Shown: positions 1-8,914 of the stretch, in pieces | Numbering within the stretch: position 1 is the first letter of the stretch | Layout: each line of letters starts with the position of its first letter | Origin: Spirochaeta isovalerica | Lineage (GTDB): Bacteria; Spirochaetota; Spirochaetia; DSM-2461 | Direction: 5' to 3' | Length of the DNA: 64,000 bases | Assembly: GCF_014207565.1 (NCBI RefSeq) | Contig: NZ_JACHGJ010000002.1 | Span: 248,001 to 312,000, forward strand | Notes under the pieces: model-generated | The model's input: the letters and a program-made list of their open reading frames with translations, nothing else | What the model was told of the DNA's origin: nothing | The model's database searches: none | Program-made: the position numbers and the translations under genes

Positions 1-25
1 TTAAATTTATTTACGGAGTTTCATT

Positions 26-1810
26 ATGAGATTGAGTCTTGGTTTAAAAATCGGCTCCTCACTGATTCTCATCCTTCTCGTTTTTATCATTTCATCCTTT
101 CTGATTATGAAAGGTGTGATAGGTTTGCGGGACGGAATGGATGAGAGCCTCAACAAGAGCGAACAGATGAATATGCTTTATCGCTATAATAATATGACGA
201 CCAGAGTTCTGCTCTCGGCCCGGAATCTGATTATTGCTCCCGAATCTGTTAAAACAGATCAATTCCGAAGTCAGTTCGATTCTTTGAAAAGCGAGATCCA
301 CACCCTCATGTCGGAATTTCTTGATTTGCAGGAATCGGCAGATGACCGGAACAGCGCTATCAGAATTTTCGGAGGATCGTCGGATCTGATCGAGCTTATA
401 GAGAATTCTCTCGTCACTCCTTTGCAGAATGGGGAAACAGTCAATTTCGGTCTCGTTTCCGACGCGCTTGATCAGAGGGCCGCCGTTCTGACCGATATCG
501 ATAAGCAGATAGAAAAACTGGAACAGGAACGAATAGCCATAGCCGACAGGACCCGATTGCTCGCTGGCCGGGAAGTGCGCAATGCCCTCATATCCATTTC
601 CGCTGCGGTTCTTCTCGTTTTCAGTTTATCGCTCATTCTTATCCGGATCATCGTCACTCCCGTGAAGAGGACGGCCCGCCGTCTCAGGAAGATTGCCGAG
701 GGGGAAGGGGATCTTACCAGTCTCCTCACCGTAACCTCCCGGGATGAACTGGGGGATCTGGCCGGGCATTTCAACAGTTTCCTGGAAAGGCTTAAGGGAA
801 TCGTTCTCAATATTAAAGACGGTGCGGAAGTCAATCTCGAACTGGAAAAGCAGCTTGTCTCTTCGGGAGACAGAACTGTGGAATCCATAAACCATATCAG
901 AGAAAGCCTGGACAGCATCACCGGTCAGATCGATCAGTTCAGCAGAACCATTGACGGTTCCATAACGGTTGTCCGGCAGATCAGCGCCAATATTACCTCT
1001 CTCAACACTCAGGCTGCCGAACAGTCCGCCATGGCTGAGGAATCTTCAGCCGCGGTAACACAAATGATCGCTTCAATGGAAAATGTGGCCCTTATTACGG
1101 AAAAGAAAAAAGATGCGGCGGCGTATCTGACAGACAACGCCTTAAAAGGGCGGGAAATGCTCGATGAAACCGTGGGAGCCGTAGAGGAAATCTACAGCAA
1201 TATCGATGATATTTCCGCTATGACCGATATTATTTCCGGGATAGCTTCCCAGACGAATCTGCTGTCAATGAATGCCGCCATAGAAGCGGCACATGCAGGA
1301 GATGCCGGCAAGGGATTCGCCGTCGTAGCTGATGAAATACGGAAACTGGCGGAAACAACCGGGGAGAACTCAACGGAAATCGCCAAAGTTCTTCAGAAAG
1401 TCATAGAGAAAATAAAATCAGCTGTGGATATGAGCGGAAAAACCCAGTCCGCCTTTGAAACCATAGAACGGGAAATCAGCGATGTTATCTCCGCACTCGA
1501 TGAAATCAGCACAAGTACCCATGAATTGAAAAGCGGCGGAGGACAGATTCTTGAAGCTATGACCGTTCTGCGTGATTCATCGGTATCTGTGAAAAATTCT
1601 GTTGATGATATCGATAAGGGGTCCGATGAGATGGAGGAATCCATGGGATCGGTTCGCCACCTTTCAGACCTTGTCATTCAGGAGATAGAAGGGATTGGAA
1701 CCGGAATGGAAAGCATTAAGGCCGCTGCTGATGAAGTGAGAACCATCTCGTCGAAAATGAGTGAGTCCGTATCGGTTATGGCTGAAGAAGTCAACAAATT
1801 CAAAACCTGA
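26..1810 (+). CDS. Methyl-accepting chemotaxis protein
   Basis: Membrane chemoreceptor of 594 aa that should signal to CheA/CheW. A first membrane segment spans about residues 10-32, a sensory region of about 150 residues follows, and a second membrane segment lies near 190-212. A HAMP linker comes next, then a long signalling coiled coil. The conserved hairpin tip is plain ([18 protein letters not shown]), followed by the [16 protein letters not shown] stretch. An ATG at 26 has a CGGAG ribosome site just upstream. The ligand cannot be told from the sequence, because the sensor region is a generic helical bundle. Its 3' end overlaps the convergent acetyltransferase gene by 11 nt. Confidence 0.96.
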   Translation: MRLSLGLKIGSSLILILLVFIISSFLIMKGVIGLRDGMDESLNKSEQMNMLYRYNNMTTRVLLSARNLIIAPESVKTDQFRSQFDSLKSEIHTLMSEFLDLQESADDRNSAIRIFGGSSDLIELIENSLVTPLQNGETVNFGLVSDALDQRAAVLTDIDKQIEKLEQERIAIADRTRLLAGREVRNALISISAAVLLVFSLSLILIRIIVTPVKRTARRLRKIAEGEGDLTSLLTVTSRDELGDLAGHFNSFLERLKGIVLNIKDGAEVNLELEKQLVSSGDRTVESINHIRESLDSITGQIDQFSRTIDGSITVVRQISANITSLNTQAAEQSAMAEESSAAVTQMIASMENVALITEKKKDAAAYLTDNALKGREMLDETVGAVEEIYSNIDDISAMTDIISGIASQTNLLSMNAAIEAAHAGDAGKGFAVVADEIRKLAETTGENSTEIAKVLQKVIEKIKSAVDMSGKTQSAFETIEREISDVISALDEISTSTHELKSGGGQILEAMTVLRDSSVSVKNSVDDIDKGSDEMEESMGSVRHLSDLVIQEIEGIGTGMESIKAAADEVRTISSKMSESVSVMAEEVNKFKT

Positions 1811-2636
1811 GATCGAGGTACATTTCTTCCTGACGGATCGGCTCCCGGCGGAAACCGTTATTCTCATAGAATCCTTCAAGGCCGGGGTTGTCGGGGAAGC
1901 TGACAGTCAGTTTTTCTTTTCCCTGAGCGAAGGAAGCGATAAGCGATAAGGCATAGCCCCTCCGCCTGTAGGGCTCTGCCACGTAGAGAAATTGTATTCT
2001 CCTGTCTTTATGGGCGATTCCCGCTACGGGGAATCCGTTTTCCCGTATACCGGAGAACTCGGCGCCTTCCTTTTCCAGGTATTCCATTTCATTCTGCCAG
2101 TTCCAGTGAACCCCGGATTCCGACCTCAGGGATCTTATCTCTTCAGGTGTCAGAGTTTCTATAGGGGATGATATGGATGGGGAGCTTATCTCTCCGGGAT
2201 TCTCACAGAGGAAATAGTGAAGATGGTGCCTGGTCTCATAACCCGCCTTGCGGTAGAATGCCAGAGCCCGGTCATTACCTTCGATGCACTCCAGAAAGAG
2301 CTGGTCGCAACCTGATTCAAGAGCCGTTTGCCTGTGCTGCTCCAGAAGCCCGGCAGCCACTTTTTTTCTACGGTATTCCGGAACGACGCACATGGTTCCG
2401 CAGCGCATGGTTTTCAGACCGTCAAAACTGCGGATTCCTCCCAGGACGAGACCTGCCGGCTTCCCATCTTCGAGCGCCAGCCATGAGAGTTCCCGCCTGT
2501 TGCCTTCGGCACCGAAAAAGTGATCGAAGAAAAAATCCTCCGACATGTCAAACTTGATAATGTAATCAGAGAATCCCCTGCTGAAAGCTTCAAATATCTG
2601 ATGATCCGCTGCTTGGCTGCATTTGACAAAGTCCAT
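1800..2636 (-). CDS. Tandem-domain GNAT N-acetyltransferase
   Basis: A 278-aa protein with two GNAT folds. The N-terminal copy (about residues 1-145) has the acetyl-CoA loop region [18 protein letters not shown] and the usual late [14 protein letters not shown] element. The C-terminal copy (about 165-278) has [18 protein letters not shown] and [11 protein letters not shown]. Both copies keep an R-R/K-x-G/V-type pyrophosphate loop, so both might bind acetyl-CoA; the second is closer to consensus. The substrate is unknown. An AGGGG stretch upstream of the ATG serves as ribosome site. The gene is convergent with the chemoreceptor gene, with an 11-nt tail overlap. Confidence 0.9.
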   Translation of the reverse strand: MDFVKCSQAADHQIFEAFSRGFSDYIIKFDMSEDFFFDHFFGAEGNRRELSWLALEDGKPAGLVLGGIRSFDGLKTMRCGTMCVVPEYRRKKVAAGLLEQHRQTALESGCDQLFLECIEGNDRALAFYRKAGYETRHHLHYFLCENPGEISSPSISSPIETLTPEEIRSLRSESGVHWNWQNEMEYLEKEGAEFSGIRENGFPVAGIAHKDRRIQFLYVAEPYRRRGYALSLIASFAQGKEKLTVSFPDNPGLEGFYENNGFRREPIRQEEMYLDLRF

Positions 2637-2647
2637 TGATAAAACCC

Positions 2648-2932
2648 CTATCTTTTTGAAAAACTTATCTCTTCGGTTTTCATTATCAGCAGATTCTCAT
2701 ATTTTGCCAACTGATTATTCAGATCATCGGCTTTACCCCGAATCTGATCGGCATGAGCGTCAGAGGCAACTATGGTTTGATAGCCGAGACGGTAGGCTTC
2801 TCTCACCGTAGCGCCGTAACAGCCCGAGGAGGCCAGTCCCGCAAGAACCAAGCGGTCGATTTTTTTTCCGTCGAGAATTTCTTTCAGCTCTGTGCCGGAA
2901 ATAATACGATAGAAAACAGTAATATGAGAATT
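2648..2932 (-). pseudogene. N-terminally truncated isochorismatase-family hydrolase (relic)
   Basis: Directly after the stop codon of the DUF885 gene, and in the same frame, the minus strand reads about 94 codons that match the C-terminal half of a cysteine hydrolase of the isochorismatase family. The pattern is SGTELKEILDGKKIDRLVLAG, then ASSGCYGATVREAYRLGYQ and a SDAHAD-type motif. The nucleophile Cys region is present. The first 90-100 residues, with the catalytic Asp, are absent, and the family's usual Lys before GTEL is not there. No plausible start codon with a ribosome site precedes the conserved part. I read this as a deletion remnant joined to the end of the neighbouring gene. Translation by readthrough or reinitiation is conceivable but unsupported. 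Confidence 0.75.
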
Positions 2933-4678
2933 CTATTCATTGGGGAAAATCTCCTCCTTCAGAATGGCAAGAGGCATGGGGCCGTTGTTTATAATCCGGT
3001 CATGATGGGATTTATAGTCGAAACGATCTCCCCGGCGGCTTTTCTCCTCATCGAGTATATTGCGCAACTCAAGAAATCCGCTGTAATAGGATGCCGCCTG
3101 TCCGGGCCATACCAGATACCGGTATACCTGATTTGTAGAAAAACCTTTGTCGAACCCTGTATTTTCCATAAAGAATTCTGTTGCTTTTCCCATATCCCAA
3201 CCATATAAGTGAAGGCCTGTGTCGACGACAAGGCGCGCGGCCCGGAATGCCTGCGCCTGCAGATATCCTAGACGTGCCGGAATATCATCACCGTAATAGC
3301 CTGTTTCATCCATCAGGTACTCGGAATAAAGGGCCCATCCTTCCAGATAACCTGTAAAAAAAGCCTGTCTCCGGAACAGGGGCAGATCCATCGATCCCGC
3401 AAGGGATATCTGGTAGTGGTGCCCCGGGTAAGTTTCATGAAAGGTCAGAGTCGGCAGTGTGAAAGAACCGACAGTCCCTGTTGAGGCATAAAAAACACCG
3501 GGACGGGAATTGTCATAAGACGGAGGAATATAAAAACCGCCGAAGCTGTCCGCTTTTACTTCGATTCCCGATGGAGGGAACTGTGAGAAATAGCCTTTCA
3601 TCCAGTCCATGGCTTCGCTGATTAGTCTGCGGTGTTCTTCCACAACCTCATTCCCCGACAGTTTTTGGTTATTTCTTTCCAGATTTCTATATAATTCGCT
3701 GACGGTGAAGCTCTTATCATAACCCAGCCGGCCGAATAGATCTTTCATCTCCTCATGGATGTTTCTGAGCTCCTCCAGGCCTGTTTCATGTATTTCCCGG
3801 GGGCTCATAGTGCTGCTGCTGTGGTGCTTTAAGGCATATTCGTAAAAAGCTTTGCCGTCGGGAAGATGAACCACTCCCGTTTCACCCGGAGCTGAAGTCT
3901 GCTGACTGATGAGCTTGTTTTCCAGAAGTTTGTATCCGGGAATAACAGACTCCCGGCAGGCTTCTTCCGCTTCGGTCAGTAAAGCCCTTTTCCGGGCTTC
4001 ATCTATTCCGGCTTGTGTCAGTTTTTTTTCAAATGCAGTGTAAAAGGTGCAGTTCGAAGGTTTCTGGCGGCTGACCGATCTAAGACTGTTCAGAGCCGCT
4101 CCGGATAGAGAAAGCGGCAGAATAATCCCTTTTTCCTCCTGAATTTCCAGTTGCCTCTCAATTTGTTTCATTTTGGGCAAGACGGCTTTCAGTCTGCTGA
4201 TATATTTTTCCGCATCGACGGGAGAATTGACGGGAATAATCTCTGTAAAGAACTGTTCCGTCGAAACATTGATTCCCGTAAGCATATAATGGACCAGGTA
4301 ATTGTGATGCCTGAATTTCTGCCCCTCCACAAGATCTTCGATGTAATAGCGATAAATGTGGTAGGATATTTCATCCTCTTCGGTCAATTTTCCGGGGTCA
4401 TAACCGTCCAGCCCGGAGAGAATTTCCCTTTCCAGCTTTTCCCGTTGTTTAAGAAAGTCCTCATCCCAGTTGTCCAGTTCCCTTCCGTCCAGACCTAACT
4501 CTCTATCCAGTCCCAGTTCGGTTACCATTTCGGGATAGGTCTTTAATAACGCGCTGTATGTCCGGTCAAGATACTCACTGAATGTCAAACCGCTGAAGTC
4601 ATATGATTTTTCAAAATGGCTTTCGCAGGACAATAAAACGACAATAATCGCCACAAGGCTAATACTTCTGATTTTCAT
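2933..4678 (-). CDS. DUF885 family putative metallopeptidase lipoprotein
   Basis: A 581-aa exported lipoprotein of the DUF885 family. The start ATG at 4678 is preferred over one four codons upstream because GGAGG lies directly before it. A short hydrophobic signal ends in a VVLLSC lipobox. The family zinc-site motif HETYPGHHYQ is intact at about two thirds of the length, and a downstream Glu region (YLEGWALYSEY) fits the third ligand. Family members resemble M32-like carboxypeptidases, but few have been tested, so peptidase activity is inferred. The C-terminus (GPMPLAILKEEI) matches the family end, so the protein itself is complete although a gene relic is fused behind its stop. Confidence 0.9.
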   Translation of the reverse strand: MKIRSISLVAIIVVLLSCESHFEKSYDFSGLTFSEYLDRTYSALLKTYPEMVTELGLDRELGLDGRELDNWDEDFLKQREKLEREILSGLDGYDPGKLTEEDEISYHIYRYYIEDLVEGQKFRHHNYLVHYMLTGINVSTEQFFTEIIPVNSPVDAEKYISRLKAVLPKMKQIERQLEIQEEKGIILPLSLSGAALNSLRSVSRQKPSNCTFYTAFEKKLTQAGIDEARKRALLTEAEEACRESVIPGYKLLENKLISQQTSAPGETGVVHLPDGKAFYEYALKHHSSSTMSPREIHETGLEELRNIHEEMKDLFGRLGYDKSFTVSELYRNLERNNQKLSGNEVVEEHRRLISEAMDWMKGYFSQFPPSGIEVKADSFGGFYIPPSYDNSRPGVFYASTGTVGSFTLPTLTFHETYPGHHYQISLAGSMDLPLFRRQAFFTGYLEGWALYSEYLMDETGYYGDDIPARLGYLQAQAFRAARLVVDTGLHLYGWDMGKATEFFMENTGFDKGFSTNQVYRYLVWPGQAASYYSGFLELRNILDEEKSRRGDRFDYKSHHDRIINNGPMPLAILKEEIFPNE

Positions 4679-4723
4679 TATTTCCTCCATTTCCAGAGTA
4701 GGTCCAAAATGAAAATCCGTCCT

Positions 4724-4751
4724 TTGAACTTTGGTTCCGATGGCTTAAAAT
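4724..4751 (+). promoter_or_regulatory. Promoter, leaderless type (LuxR gene)
   Basis: TTGAAC (4724-4729), a 16-nt spacer and TAAAAT (4746-4751). The -10 box ends 7 nt before the ATG at 4758, and there is no Shine-Dalgarno, so transcription should begin at or next to the start codon. Confidence 0.55.
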
Positions 4752-4757
4752 GCCTTT

Positions 4758-5663
4758 ATGGTTCATTTTATTTTTCTGGTACAGGTATTAACTCTGATTC
4801 TGGCCTTTGCCGTACTAGCCATTCTCATTCAGAACTATCTGATGCACAGAAACAGGACTATTATTTTTTTTCTCATTGCTGTCACGCTTATTATGGCCAG
4901 AACCGTTATTTTCGCTTTGGCGCGTTATGGGGATCTCAGCCGTTTCTATATCTTTTCCGTGCGGTTTTCCTCACATCCCCGCGGGGGACTGGTTTACTGT
5001 TCACTCGTTTACCTGTCCCACTTATTTTTACTGATGGGAATGGGCCGTTTATCAGGGAAAAAAGTGCCATTCCCCTTTTATCTGGGAATCGCCTTTTTTG
5101 CCATCTTTTCCATACTGGCCTATATTCAGTTATTGAGCGGGAACCCGCTCTTTTTCATTCCCTATTCTCTGAGAAATGTCACGGGGGTTTCTGTCATCCC
5201 CATTCTGTCCGTAAAGGGAATCATATTGTTATGCTGTCTGCTGAGAGTTTTCCGGGGAGAAAAGGATCTCCTGCTTAATGCTTTTCTCCTCCTTCAGTCT
5301 TTCGGTCAGGCTGCCGACGGCCTTTTTTATGCTTTTGAATTGTTGAGACCGGTCACTCTCGTCCTTTCTCTGGTTTTGCCCTATACGGCATATTTGTTCC
5401 TGCTTCCATCGCTTCTCCGCAGGAAATGGAATAATCCTGAAGAGGGACGAGTCTCATTGTTTCCCGGTGAATTTGCTGATTTGTATCATCTGACAGATGA
5501 GGAAAAGGAGATCGCAATCGCCATCGGTGAGGGGAAAAGCAATAAAGAAATAGCCTTTGAGAGAAACACAACGCTGAGTATCATTAAGCACAGGATATAT
5601 CAGCTCTATAAAAAATGCGGTATAAACAGCCGGTGGGAGCTTCTGAAATTATTAAAAGGATGA
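4758..5663 (+). CDS. LuxR-family regulator with seven-helix membrane domain
   Basis: A 301-aa protein with about seven hydrophobic helices in residues 1-215, then a cytoplasmic C-terminal LuxR helix-turn-helix (about 240-301; DEEKEIAIAIGEGKSNKEIA and the recognition helix region LSIIKHRIYQLYKKCGI). This architecture suggests a regulator that senses a membrane or extracellular signal directly. Nothing in the sequence identifies the signal. It stands alone, divergent from the DUF885 lipoprotein gene. No ribosome site is visible. A good promoter with its -10 box 7 nt before the ATG suggests a leaderless mRNA. Confidence 0.88.
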   Translation: MVHFIFLVQVLTLILAFAVLAILIQNYLMHRNRTIIFFLIAVTLIMARTVIFALARYGDLSRFYIFSVRFSSHPRGGLVYCSLVYLSHLFLLMGMGRLSGKKVPFPFYLGIAFFAIFSILAYIQLLSGNPLFFIPYSLRNVTGVSVIPILSVKGIILLCCLLRVFRGEKDLLLNAFLLLQSFGQAADGLFYAFELLRPVTLVLSLVLPYTAYLFLLPSLLRRKWNNPEEGRVSLFPGEFADLYHLTDEEKEIAIAIGEGKSNKEIAFERNTTLSIIKHRIYQLYKKCGINSRWELLKLLKG

Positions 5664-5783
5664 TTCTTTTTTTACAAAAAGATTCAAAAATGTATTAATA
5701 AAAAATTATCTTGCATCGGGGAAAAAACGGGTGGATAATAATTCAATAAAGATTTATTCATTATTCTTTGCGGAGGATCTATT

Positions 5784-5945
5784 ATGCCTGACAAGAATGA
5801 AACCAATCAGGGAACCAATTCTGTAACTATCTGCCCGGTTTGCAAAAAACCTTTGACTTACGCACCGGAGAATCTTGTGGACAGACGTTCCTATTACTAT
5901 TGTGATGAATGCGGCTGGTATCGCGAAGAAGCCGGACACGAGTAA
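5784..5945 (+). CDS. Small zinc-ribbon protein (53 aa)
   Basis: A short gene with a strong CGGAGG ribosome site 7 nt before ATG 5784. The 53-aa product has an unstructured polar N-terminus and two CxxC pairs, CPVC near residue 18 and CDEC near residue 40, spaced as in a treble-clef or zinc-ribbon fold. The aromatic stretch RRSYYYCDECGWY lies around the second pair. It could bind nucleic acid or a partner protein. The function is not known, and the gene has its own spacer on both sides, so it is probably transcribed alone. Confidence 0.75.
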   Translation: MPDKNETNQGTNSVTICPVCKKPLTYAPENLVDRRSYYYCDECGWYREEAGHE

Positions 5946-6003
5946 GAATCACAATAAATTATTTATCTCATTTGTTTTTGTCTTCAATTTCGGTGATTTT
6001 ATC

Positions 6004-6031
6004 TGGACAATAAGCGCTGTAGAATTATACT
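6004..6031 (+). promoter_or_regulatory. Promoter, leaderless type (MATE gene)
   Basis: TGGACA (6004-6009), a 16-nt spacer and TATACT (6026-6031). The -10 box ends 7 nt before the ATG at 6038. No ribosome site is present. Confidence 0.6.
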
Positions 6032-6037
6032 GAGCTT

Positions 6038-7390
6038 ATGTCTTCCCGAAATACTGATCTCAAAGCATTGCTGACAATAGCTCTTCCCATGATTATTTCC
6101 CAGGCGTCGGAAACTGTAATGATGTTCGCTGACCGCCTGTTTCTATCCTGGCTTGGTAAAGCCTATATCTCAGCCGCCATGAGCGGCGGCCTGTCTTCTT
6201 TTGTTTTTATGAGTCTCTTTACAGGAACTGTCGGTTATGTCAACGCTCTTTCCGCGCAGTATTACGGTGCCGGAGAAGAGGGCCATTGTGTCCGTACGGT
6301 GACACAGGGGGTCAGGCTTTCTCTGTTGTTCTATCCTCTGGGGCTTCTTTTTATTCCTCTGGTTGGCCGGTTCTTCCAGGTGTCAGGGCATTCTCCGGAG
6401 CAGATCGTCCTGGAAACTGTCTATTTCCGGATTCTGATGCTGGGCGGGATATTTGCCTTGATAAGGACGGTTTTCGCCGGTTTCTTTCTCGGCATCGGGA
6501 AAACCAGAACTGTCATGTTTGCCAATCTGGCGGGTATGCTTATCAATATCCCAGTGAACTATGTTCTCATTTTCGGAAAACTCGGATTTCCCGAAATGGG
6601 AATAAGCGGGGCAGCCATAGGCACTCTGGCGGGCAGCTTTCTCATCAGTCTGATTCTTCTTATCGCTTTTCTGAAACATAAAATCTACAGGGAGCATCAC
6701 AGTCCTCAATTGTGGAAATTCAATAAGCTCATTATGGGAAAACTGCTCCGTTACGGCATGCCTGCGGGAATTGAGTTATTTCTCAATGTCTTTGCTTTCA
6801 ATCTGTTTGTTCAGATGATGCATTCCTATTCGGCCGATGTGGCGGCGGCGGTGACGATCACCTTCAATTACGATATGGTCGTCTTCATCCCCATGCTGGG
6901 ATTAGGTTTCGCCATCACGTCCCTGGTGGGGCAGCAGATGGGTGCCGATAATCCCGAAGGGGCCCTGAAGGTTTCCCGTCTGGCTATGAAAGTGGGAGCC
7001 CTGTACGGTTTTTCAATGGTTCTTCTCTTTCTTTTTATGGCCGGACCTCTCGTTTCGGTTTTCACCGGCGGACTGTCCGAGTCGGACGGAGCCGTCGTGG
7101 CCCTTTCGAAATCCATGCTGCGCCTGGCCTCGATTTATATCATTGCCGATGTTGTCCAGCTGGTTTTTTCCGGAACTCTCCGCGGCGCCGGCGATACGAA
7201 ATGGGTAATGTATATTTCTGTAGTCATGCACTGGATTCTCGCTTTTATGGCATGGCTTATGATTAAGGTTCTGGTACTCCATCCCCTGGTCGTTTGGCTG
7301 GGATTTATCAGTTTTATAGTTCTTCTGGGGTTGTCCATGTTTTTGCGCTACAAATTCGGACCCTGGAAGGAAATGAGGATTATTCAATGA
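6038..7390 (+). CDS. MATE family efflux transporter
   Basis: A 450-aa inner-membrane protein with about twelve hydrophobic helices in two related halves, typical of Na+ or H+ driven multidrug exporters of the MATE (NorM/DinF-like) family. The N-terminal stretch IALPMIISQASETVMMFADRLFLSWLG and the repeated GAAIGT...G and RGAGDTKWVM elements are family hallmarks. The substrate is unknown. Its stop overlaps the start of the cysteine hydrolase gene (ATGA), so the two are translationally coupled. No Shine-Dalgarno precedes ATG 6038; the promoter position implies a leaderless transcript. Confidence 0.94.
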   Translation: MSSRNTDLKALLTIALPMIISQASETVMMFADRLFLSWLGKAYISAAMSGGLSSFVFMSLFTGTVGYVNALSAQYYGAGEEGHCVRTVTQGVRLSLLFYPLGLLFIPLVGRFFQVSGHSPEQIVLETVYFRILMLGGIFALIRTVFAGFFLGIGKTRTVMFANLAGMLINIPVNYVLIFGKLGFPEMGISGAAIGTLAGSFLISLILLIAFLKHKIYREHHSPQLWKFNKLIMGKLLRYGMPAGIELFLNVFAFNLFVQMMHSYSADVAAAVTITFNYDMVVFIPMLGLGFAITSLVGQQMGADNPEGALKVSRLAMKVGALYGFSMVLLFLFMAGPLVSVFTGGLSESDGAVVALSKSMLRLASIYIIADVVQLVFSGTLRGAGDTKWVMYISVVMHWILAFMAWLMIKVLVLHPLVVWLGFISFIVLLGLSMFLRYKFGPWKEMRIIQ

Positions 7391-7968
7391 TTTGGGACAA
7401 AATTTCCAAAGAGAACCTTCTTTTCATTCTCGTTGATTATCAGGAGAAATTCTTTCCGCTGATCAAGGATAAATACCGGGAGACTGCCCAGAAGAATATC
7501 ATGCTTCTGGTCCGGATGTTCGGACATCTGGGCATCCCCATGATAGGAACGGATCATTACCGGAAAGGGCTGGGGCTGACCGAACAGGAAGTCCTTGACC
7601 ACTGGTCGGGATACTCCTTTAAAGATAAAATTACATTCAGCGCTTTCGGCAGTGAGGAATTCCGGAAGGATTTTGCCGAAAATGAACGGGATATTGCCGT
7701 TGTCTGCGGTCTGGAAACCCATATCTGCGTTCTGCAGACTGTTCTGGATTTGCGGCGGAAGGGGAAGGAGGTTCTCCTCATCAGCGACGGATGTCTTTCT
7801 TCCACGACATTGCGGTGGCATAACGGGCTCGACCTGGCCAAGGAAGCCGGCGCTCATATCATGAATGCGGAAACACTGATTTTTTATCTCCTGGAGAGAG
7901 CCGGCACACCGGATTTTAAATTCCTGGTCAAACTCCTCAAGGACTCATCGGAAGCGGAGAGCCAATAA
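7387..7968 (+). CDS. Isochorismatase-family cysteine hydrolase
   Basis: A 193-aa hydrolase whose ATG at 7387 overlaps the MATE stop codon. Catalytic elements are visible: the early Asp in FILVDYQEKFFP, the Lys in the FKDKITFSAFGSEEF region, and the nucleophile Cys in VCGLETHICVLQTVLDL. An upstream in-frame extension would run into the MATE coding region and is not needed. Family members hydrolyse amides such as nicotinamide or carbamoyl compounds. Length and motifs are closest to the YcaC/hydrolase group of unknown substrate. Coupling to an exporter suggests a detoxification pair, but that is inference. Confidence 0.9.
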   Translation: MIWDKISKENLLFILVDYQEKFFPLIKDKYRETAQKNIMLLVRMFGHLGIPMIGTDHYRKGLGLTEQEVLDHWSGYSFKDKITFSAFGSEEFRKDFAENERDIAVVCGLETHICVLQTVLDLRRKGKEVLLISDGCLSSTTLRWHNGLDLAKEAGAHIMNAETLIFYLLERAGTPDFKFLVKLLKDSSEAESQ

Positions 7969-7981
7969 GTCCGGTCTTTTT

Positions 7982-8848
7982 TCAATTGCTTTTTATGAGC
8001 AGGATCGATGCCAGAGTCAGTCCGATGCTCACAAGACGAATCCAGGTGAGCTTTTCTCTGTAAATAATCGATGAAAGGGTTATGGGGATGAGAATCGAAA
8101 GAGCCAGAACGGGCTGGACGAGGGACATGTTTCCCGCTGCGAATGCCGACAGCACGAGTCTGTAACCGAAGTAATTGAGAAGACCTATGGCTCCGCCTGT
8201 CAGATACACCCCGGCTCCTTTAAAAGCCCTTTTTTTCTCATTCTCACTGGTTCGCTTCATAAAAGTGATCAAAGAGACGATGACCACAATGGAATAGGAC
8301 AGCATGATATACGATGTGCGGTCCACTCTGGTCGAAGCCATTTTGCCCGCGGTCATGGAAAAAGAAGTGCAGAGCGCGGCCAGCAGAGCAAATCCTATCC
8401 CCTTCAGAACAGGATTTTCCGACATTTTAAACTGCTCCGAAGAAATGAGTGCCAGAACGGCAACAGAGAATCCAATGCCCAGCCATTGGTAGGGTGAAGG
8501 CGACTCTCCGAAAAAGAGAAGCCCAATGAGTATGACAAAAAGGATATTCGATTTGTTTACGGGAAAGACTATGGAAGCCGGAGCCAGTTTAAGAGCTTTG
8601 AATTTGGATAGGGCTCCGAAAGCGAAGAGCGTGCCGTTCGCCAGCGCATAGGGCAGAGCCGGGGCCATTCTGCCGAAACCGGTTCCGCTCAATAAAAGAG
8701 TTGCCGCCGCTGATGCAACCACGGTTACGGCTGCGGCCAGGACAACGGCCGGATTGACGTATTGACGCTCCGCGGCAATTTTATAGAGGAAATTCATGAT
8801 TCCGTAAAACAACGTGGCCGTGAGGCTGTAGATTAACCAGTCGGGCAT
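7982..8848 (-). CDS. EamA/DMT family transporter
   Basis: A 288-aa protein with ten predicted membrane helices in two EamA repeats (about 1-135 and 150-288), the drug/metabolite transporter fold. Members export amino acids, nucleobases or other metabolites. It is divergent from the LacI regulator gene with only 66 bp between starts. Its putative promoter (TCCACA-17-TAACAT) overlaps that of the regulator, so the regulator may control it. There is no ribosome site before the ATG, and the -10 box ends 7 nt upstream. Confidence 0.9.
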   Translation of the reverse strand: MPDWLIYSLTATLFYGIMNFLYKIAAERQYVNPAVVLAAAVTVVASAAATLLLSGTGFGRMAPALPYALANGTLFAFGALSKFKALKLAPASIVFPVNKSNILFVILIGLLFFGESPSPYQWLGIGFSVAVLALISSEQFKMSENPVLKGIGFALLAALCTSFSMTAGKMASTRVDRTSYIMLSYSIVVIVSLITFMKRTSENEKKRAFKGAGVYLTGGAIGLLNYFGYRLVLSAFAAGNMSLVQPVLALSILIPITLSSIIYREKLTWIRLVSIGLTLASILLIKSN

Positions 8849-8854
8849 GGGTTC

Positions 8855-8883
8855 ATGTTATCACATAAAGGCAAATGTGTGGA
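8855..8883 (-). promoter_or_regulatory. Promoter, leaderless type (EamA gene)
   Basis: On the minus strand, TCCACA (8883-8878), a 17-nt spacer and TAACAT (8860-8855). Each hexamer matches consensus at four of six positions, so it is weak alone. The -10 end lies 7 nt before the ATG at 8848. Confidence 0.35.
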
Positions 8884-8908
8884 AAGGGGCCGGAGGTTGT
8901 GCTAGTAT
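8880..8908 (+). promoter_or_regulatory. Promoter, leaderless type (lacI-family gene)
   Basis: TGGAAA (8880-8885), a 17-nt spacer and TAGTAT (8903-8908), ending 7 nt before ATG 8915. A GGAGG at 8892-8896 is too far from the ATG to act as ribosome site. The -35 box shares bases with the divergent promoter. Confidence 0.45.
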
Positions 8909-8914
8909 GAAATC

